64,000 nt of DNA from Beaufortia kweichowensis. Its lineage: Eukaryota; Chordata; Actinopteri; Cypriniformes; Gastromyzontidae. The position numbers and the translations under genes were made by a program. Below the pieces are notes generated by a model. It was not told where the DNA came from. It saw only the letters and a program-made list of their open reading frames with translations, and did no database searches. Where the stretch lies: contig CM032801.1 of the NCBI GenBank assembly GCA_019155185.1, positions 3,987,616 to 4,051,615 of the forward strand. The letters are read 5' to 3'. Of this stretch, positions 40,780-64,000 are shown one piece after another. Position 1 is the stretch's first letter. Each line of letters opens with the position of its first letter.

Positions 40780-41533
40780 ATGTACAACTGTGCAGTTAAA
40801 TCTCACAGCATCTGTATGCACAGATTACACAAACAATACAATAAAAACATTGTTTCAAGGATCAAAGTTGAAGGAAATGGTGCCATGTGCCAGTTAAATT
40901 AGGAACACTTTACCCAAACAAGCAGACCGTAATAATGACCACCTTTCTCACCAGACTGCAGGACAGTCATGGCTGACTGAATCACAAACATATTTTGGTT
41001 ATTCTGCAGTAAAGAAACAAATTAATAGTATGAATAAGTATTAAAAGTATGTGATTTCTCTATCAGCATCACCTCAAAATGCAAAAAAGGTTTGACAACC
41101 CCCCCGTCATCCTCTGATCAGCGAGTTAGCATTGCAAAGTTTGGGACACTTTCACAAATATAGCACAACAAAGCCAACGTTTATACTTTTCAAAATAAAG
41201 AGATGTATATTGATATAAAGAGTATCAGTAGTGATGTATAATAAGTAAACTGTAATGAAGATTATTACGTCACAACAGAAAGCTCTCAATCTTCATCAGA
41301 GATTCAGGCAGCTCTAATCATTTGAATAAACAAACATTCACATCTAAAAGAGCAGTCAGCTTGTGATGGACAGATAAGAAATTGATAGGAGACAGAATTA
41401 TATTCTGAACTTGAGCTCAATGACTCATCTGAGAGTCTCTGTAGAGAAACACAGCCAGGTCAGTCCATGTATAAAACAAGACAATCTCTAAATTAATCAA
41501 CCCTAAAAAAAAGAAAAATCTGCTCATTGTTCA

Positions 41534-41581
41534 TTTATTGATAAACAGGTTTGCATCATCTAGACATGTTCACATTTTATT
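41534..41581 (-). terminator. pcdh15: candidate polyadenylation signals for the distal pcdh15 end
   Basis: Two AATAAA words on the - strand (complements at 41576-41581 and 41534-41539), about 640-680 nt after the MTKL stop. Region is AT-rich, so chance hits are likely. Confidence 0.3.
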
Positions 41582-42213
41582 CATGATAATAAATCAAAGC
41601 TAAAATATCTGACCCAAAGTAAAAAAAAAAGGAGAAGTGTTTAAAATAAATTAATTCATTTCTTGACATAAAGAATGAAAAATATTTTGTATGTAACACA
41701 AAGTTATCAAAATACATATATATATTTATATTTTATACTTGTGTATACATTTATAGATCTATGTAAATAATCTTTCCAAAATATTTGGGCCATTACAACC
41801 ATATATATTCTTAATGTAAAAAATACATCCATTAAAAAACGTGAGGAATATCTCCATCAGTGCAGCAGCCGTCTCTGGTTATAGAGAATTTCAGGAAGTC
41901 GATTTTAAAAAATTCATTTCAGTCTCTTGTAATGGACACGCTTGCTAATCTGTTTTAATCTGATTTTAACAATATGGTTTATACATTTTGGAAAGGTTTG
42001 ATTTGAGGCGAAGTCAAAAGCCCTGTCCTTTAACAATTTATCTGACACCAACGATAAGAACTGGATTATAATAGGCATAATCTAAAGAAGAGAAGCACAT
42101 TTCTTAGTCGGTGTCTCACGTGTGTCAGAATAATGATCATCTCTAAATACCCAAATAAACCATAGAAAAAGACTAAAAAGGAAACAGTACAATCAGCATT
42201 AGTAAAGCAGGAA

Positions 42214-59332
<17,119 letters not shown>

Positions 59333-61212
59333 CTAACAAACACACAGAGAGATTATAACTAATCATAATCATAGCTGCCAGAACTTTCTCGAAATCTTGG
59401 TCCAAACAATCACAGATGTCTATAAAAATCTGTTAAACGTAAATAACTGTCACATATACAGTGAAAACTGTATATGTATATATTTCACTAAACATTACAT
59501 TAATGTTTTTCCTTGAAAATAATGTAAAATGTTTAGTTTTTTTGAAGGTAAGAAGTATGTATTACTTTATATATTATGGCGAAAATCTGTATAACATTTA
59601 ATACAATAAACTACAACAAATATTGTTAAAATTATTAACAATTAGTAAAAATACAAGGTAACTTAACCTAAAATTTACTGTTAAAAGCAGTTAAAGTATG
59701 GTGCATACAATAACTCTTCCTTTAATACAGTACAGGAAATGTTTGTTTGTTTGTTTTAAAGTACATTATTAGACCGTAAAATAGTTCTCTTTCTCTCTTT
59801 CTTTCAAAGTAACACATACAATAGTGTGTCTATATCAGATAGATTACCATATAGATAACACAAAAGCCTGAAAACCCTCATGATTGACAGCTAGAAGATG
59901 TTGATGATCTCCAGTGTCAATGTAAAGCATTTCAGCAGGAAAGCAGGAGTCAGAAATTGTGGTAATGAGGACGGCATCCCCTCAGCAGCATTTAGCCTTT
60001 TGCAGTTCATCTTATGGGTTACTAGGCAACATGATGTGGAAATACATACTCTCCCCTGCGTGGGTAACACGGCTTTTCTGTGCCCGTATATCTTCCTGCG
60101 TGTTAGTGCGTTCTGCGTCTTAATGTCTTGATATAGCACAGAACTGATTAGCTGGCCCACTTAAGAGCAACGCTTTGTTCCTCAACTAATATTGTGAAAG
60201 GACTTCCCAGAAGACACTTTGTTGATCAATAATGTTTACAGAGACCTGCATGTTAAGTACTTCATAAGTATCTACGGCAAACCAATTAGCCCTGCTGCAC
60301 CACATCACTTCAATAGAAGCATCTCACAAACACAAATGTTCAAACACGATCAATGTGCCACACGTAAAGACTGATGAAAGACTGTTTTTCATCTACGGTC
60401 TCAAGAAGGCTAGCAACATTAAACATCCACGTCAGTTTAAGAAATGAGGATAAATAACGTTTTAATGAGGATGCATTAAAGTTGTATGTACATTATGCTG
60501 TGAATTTTCTGTTTGCATAAAAAGACCTTGAAAGCCTATTACACTTTTTGAAATTTGCATTAAAAAAAAACACTTCATGCATTTTACTTGACCTTCAATT
60601 TGTAAGTGACAAAAAACAAAAGCAATCTTTTTATAGACTTATATAGTTGGTCAGAATAACTTATTACAAACTCTTTTTTTCCTATTATCACTTTTATTAT
60701 AATAGCTGGATGCCACTTTAGGTGAAAAAAACATGATCATCCCAAATAACATGATCTACAAACAGTACACTTTTCCTCAACATAACATTACATCCAACAA
60801 TAAAATACCTATATACTGTACACTTCGTCTTATCAGATTTGTTTATTCTAAACAGACTAAAACATGCACGTCCTTTACCAGAGTTCTATGCTGCTTGCAC
60901 TTGCCATTCATTATTCAGCATTCCAGTCGTCTAATTTACTCGAATCATTTTTATTTATGTCCTCAGCAGACGAGAGGCTGAAGGATGGTTTGAGATGTAG
61001 GTCAGTAACCCTTTTAAATAAGAGACTGTTATGGTGCTTTGGCCAGTCTGTATACTGACTTATGTTAATGTCTTAAGGGTTGTAAATAATTCTCTTTCCT
61101 CTCTGCCACACATTTATGTGTTGCTTCACAGTTTAAAGAAAAAAACTTTCTAAAGCACACACACAGATGCAAACTTCATTCAGCTGCATTCCAAATAATT
61201 TACTTTACTTAA
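59333..61212 (-). other. pcdh15: pcdh15 intron
   Basis: AT-rich, no repeat pattern or exon recognised. Confidence 0.55.
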
Positions 61213-61240
61213 GGGGAATTCCATGCAAATGTCACCTTAC
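61213..61240 (-). mobile_element. family X element, first part (interrupted)
   Basis: ggggaattccatgcaaatgt then caccttac: the end of family X, cut off at 61240 by the LTR-like insertion and resumed at 62875. Confidence 0.65.
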
Positions 61241-62874
61241 TGTAACAGGATGAGGTGATTGACAGCAGTGTTCGCCTATCAGTGAGTAGTATCTCCTATT
61301 TAAGAGCAGATTGGTTGTTACCTGGGATGCGTTACGTCCATCTCTTCCCTTTGTTTACTAACCTGGATTGATTACCGGGATGTTACGTCCATTCTTCCCC
61401 TTTGTTTACTGGTGGAGTGGGTAAGTGTGCTGTGTTTTAAGATGGTGATTTAGAAAATATTGGCCATAATTTGAAATCGTGGTGTGTTTAATCAGAGTGC
61501 AGTTTGTTCTGGTGCTGCTGCCCTGTTGTGTGATTCAGTGGATTTGATGACTGTTTGCCTCTCAGGTATGTGCTTAATGCTACGATGTAGATTAAGTTAG
61601 TGTAGTTGGGAGTTTAACATTTGTTTCTAAAACAGGCTTGATTTCCTGTATCCCATTGCCTTATTGGTGGGTATGATTGCCACAAACTTGTGCCTATAAA
61701 GCATTTATTTGGGGCGACATCCACATCATTTATAATTTAGTGAGCATAATATCATGATTTAACATCTCTTGTTTTGTATTGGCTGTAGGATTCTCCCTCT
61801 CGTTCTATGCCGTGAGTGTTTAAAGTTAAAATAGCTGTTCTCTAAACCGCTGCACCGATTACATCATTGGCTTTTCTTAAAGGGGACTGCTGGGTTATAT
61901 TTTTACGTGTTGTGCTAGGACCCTGTGTCATGTGTTGGATTGTTTAGGAGGCCGGACTAGCTCTTTAACTTCTAGAGAGATTCAATTGGCCTCCGGTACT
62001 CTTTTCTTTTATTTTCTTTCTTTTTTGAAGTAAATCATTCAACCCGTTTTAGTTTGGTTTGTTGCTGTTGTGGACGTTTTGTTTAATTTAACTAATTTGT
62101 TTTTCTTTTCTGTAAAACTAATAAAGTTTTGTGCTTTCAGTTGCATGTGCTCAAGCTATGAATGCAATTTAATGTGTGTGATCAGTTACTGAGTGGAAGC
62201 TGTGGTTTGTAACAGTTTCAAGTTATGTTGCTTGTCCTTACTTCTGTCTGCTTTTGATACCATTTACGTGAGGAGTTGCTGCATTAGTGCTGCTCATACT
62301 GCCATTATTGTCAAGTCCATCTTTAAGTTATTTATTTTCTTTCTGATTCATTGCAGGAGCTGGGGTTCCACACAGGGTGGATTGGCGCTCTCCCTCCTTG
62401 TGGTGGTGGTTTTTCCCTTCATCGTGTGCAGTGTACACTGAGTGGTTGATAGTGGGATTCAGGTGTGTGTGTGCGTGTGTGTCGTGGAAGTGTGCTTTTG
62501 CCAAACCAACTCTACATTGATCCCTGCCGTTGGGAGCCTCAGTCCTGCTGGTATTGTTTATTTTTCTTTTTGTTTTTACGTCTTTTCATAATTATTACTT
62601 AAGGGTTTTTCTTTTTCTTTTATTTGTTGTCTGTGATGTGGGGTTTCGAGTGTATTGTTGATTCTGTGTGCATTTTAACTTGGTTGTAATAAATATTTTG
62701 TATTTTTTATATACTTGCGTCTCTGGCCTAATTTTGTGAGGGAACCGAACCTGTGTGCTTTTAACTCAATTTGAGTATTTTCCCTGGGGTTAATCCTTAG
62801 GGTGGCGTAGTCGGACTTTATTATTAGTGAACAAAACTTGGGCTTGGGTCTCAAATTCGCACCGCCCCGCCACA
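61241..62874. mobile_element. probable solo LTR (1634 bp)
   Basis: Starts TGTAACAGGATG and ends CGCCCCGCCACA, i.e. TG...CA ends with TGT/ACA. It is flanked by TTAC on both sides (61237-61240, 62875-62878), and removing it plus one TTAC restores the family X sequence (aatgtcaccttac|cataaac). Inside are AATAAA words near 62122 and 62690 and a ~53-bp imperfect tandem repeat (gttacgtccatctcttccct and ttacgtccattcttcccctt). No protein is coded. The + strand is the likely sense by AATAAA. A long LTR of a retrotransposon is the best reading; family not named. Confidence 0.75.
61317..61412. repeat. ~53-bp imperfect tandem repeat in the solo LTR
   Basis: gttacctgggatgcgttacg and attaccgggatgttacg open two units that both run through ccctttgtttact / cccctttgtttact. 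Confidence 0.75.
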
Positions 62875-63070
62875 TTACCATAAACAAAATAGGTTTTTAC
62901 TAAAGGTTTTCATCATACTGATAGCTCAGATATCAAAATCTGGTGATTTAAATGCCTCTCAAAGTTCTTGAGATAAATGCATGATTTTTTCATAGTCAGG
63001 TAAAGTGCTGTTTTCATAACAGTCCGTATTTCTCATAAATAGGCACATGAACATTAAAATAACTACTGCA
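62875..63070 (-). mobile_element. family X element, second part
   Basis: ggttttcatcatactgatag, ctcagatatcaaaatct, aatgcctctcaaagttcttg, ccgtatttctcataaatagg follow the 29.8-kb copy. The far end is lost. Confidence 0.65.
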
Positions 63071-64000
63071 GACCTGTATACATGGTCATTCCCTTACTTA
63101 TTCATATTTACACCATTTAAAGCCACAAAATATCTAGCTAGCATTGGTTAGTTTCCACTCACTGCTGATTTGTTCCTTACTTTAATTACAGAAACAGGCT
63201 TTTATGATCGTATCTGTTCATACCTGCACATCATAAGAGACTTTGTCATCTTTAAATATGACTGGTTCACAAACATTCACAGAACTTTAAGCCACTAGTG
63301 TTTCATGTCTTCACATCGAGCCCCTTTTGTGAAGAAAGAGAAACAGCATGTCTAAACTCACGCTGTTACAGACGCATAGTGTGAATGTGCCGAACAATGA
63401 CTGACTGTTTTTATCCTGTTTCAATGCGCTTCTACCCAGCAGGATGACCGGATTCATCGATACAACACACCACTGAGAGTCATCAGATGGATTCGGAGTG
63501 CAAAAATAGTGTTAAACTGGAAACTCTGTGCTGGAACTCAGACAAATTTGATTATCATGACGTGAAATGTGAAAAAGTCTTCTTAAAGCACAACATGTAA
63601 AAGGAGAGAAAACCAGTAGTCTAACACATACCGTCTAAACAACATCACATCCAAATACAACTCAGGAGTCAAATAGACACTGCACATACACAAACTTATC
63701 TGTCACAAATGAGAACATTTCAGTAGAAACATCTAAGTTGAAGAATGAAACGAGCTGAAATGAAAGAGCGACATCTGAAAAATAAAAGCTGCTCTGCTGT
63801 TGTAATGTTACAGGAAGACCCAGAAAAAACCCTTGTAAGACCAAACACAAATAAGAGTATAAGAGTAAGAGGTGTGTAAAAACGGAATGACACAATGCAG
63901 AATACAGCAGGTGGTAGGTGATCTCTCCTGTGTTTGTGAATATGAATGAGATGTGTGTTGGCTCAGTAAACACATATTTGAATAGGATCCTGATGGCTCG
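63071..64000 (-). other. pcdh15: pcdh15 intron to window edge
   Basis: One long open frame at 63662-63973 on the - strand runs to the edge but shows no cadherin or other family features. No exon called. Confidence 0.5.

Noticed and set aside
63662..64000. Open frame at the window end on the - strand as an upstream pcdh15 exon
   Set aside because: Hydrophobic random-looking product without cadherin or MAD12 features, and no donor with the phase needed by the membrane exon.

Overview
The window reads as a teleost fish genome, most likely a cyprinid. The vertebrate genes are split by short introns with GT/AG ends. The DNA between them is AT-rich and full of small inverted-repeat elements and tRNA-derived SINE fragments of the kind common in carp and zebrafish relatives. 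No bacterial or viral gene was seen.

Layout. (1) 1-4560, + strand: the last nine coding exons and the 3' UTR of a cGMP-dependent protein kinase 1 gene (prkg1); the gene starts before the window. (2) 4561-7392: AT-rich spacer with a strange A/T repeat field, then a CpG-rich promoter with a TATA box. (3) 7393-9400, + strand: a complete four-exon dickkopf Wnt inhibitor gene (dkk1), 235 codons. (4) 9401-42213: about 33 kb in which I find no convincing gene, only repeats, microsatellites and scattered unique blocks that could be regulatory. In mammals this interval holds MBL2, as I recall; nothing like it is visible here. (5) 42214-59332, - strand: the 3' end of protocadherin-15 (pcdh15), from the transmembrane exon through three alternative cytoplasmic endings (CD1-like, CD3-like and CD2-like, in that gene order), with two in-frame microexons of 9 and 12 nt and a 19-nt exon. 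(6) 59333-64000: pcdh15 intron with a probable solo LTR inserted into an older inverted-repeat element.

The order prkg1 - dkk1 - pcdh15 matches human chromosome 10q21, so this is conserved synteny. The three genes do not form a functional unit: a cytosolic kinase, a secreted Wnt antagonist and the lower tip-link protein of hair cells. The richest part is the pcdh15 tail, where exon phases let one upstream trunk be joined to different tails. Two of these end in residues that fit class I PDZ ligands. The CD3-like exon carries an apparent one-base frameshift, and its acceptor lies only 21 bases from a transposon end.

All calls come from reading the sequence. Exon borders were set by GT/AG sites and matching phase. 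Family assignments rest on remembered protein families and were not searched.
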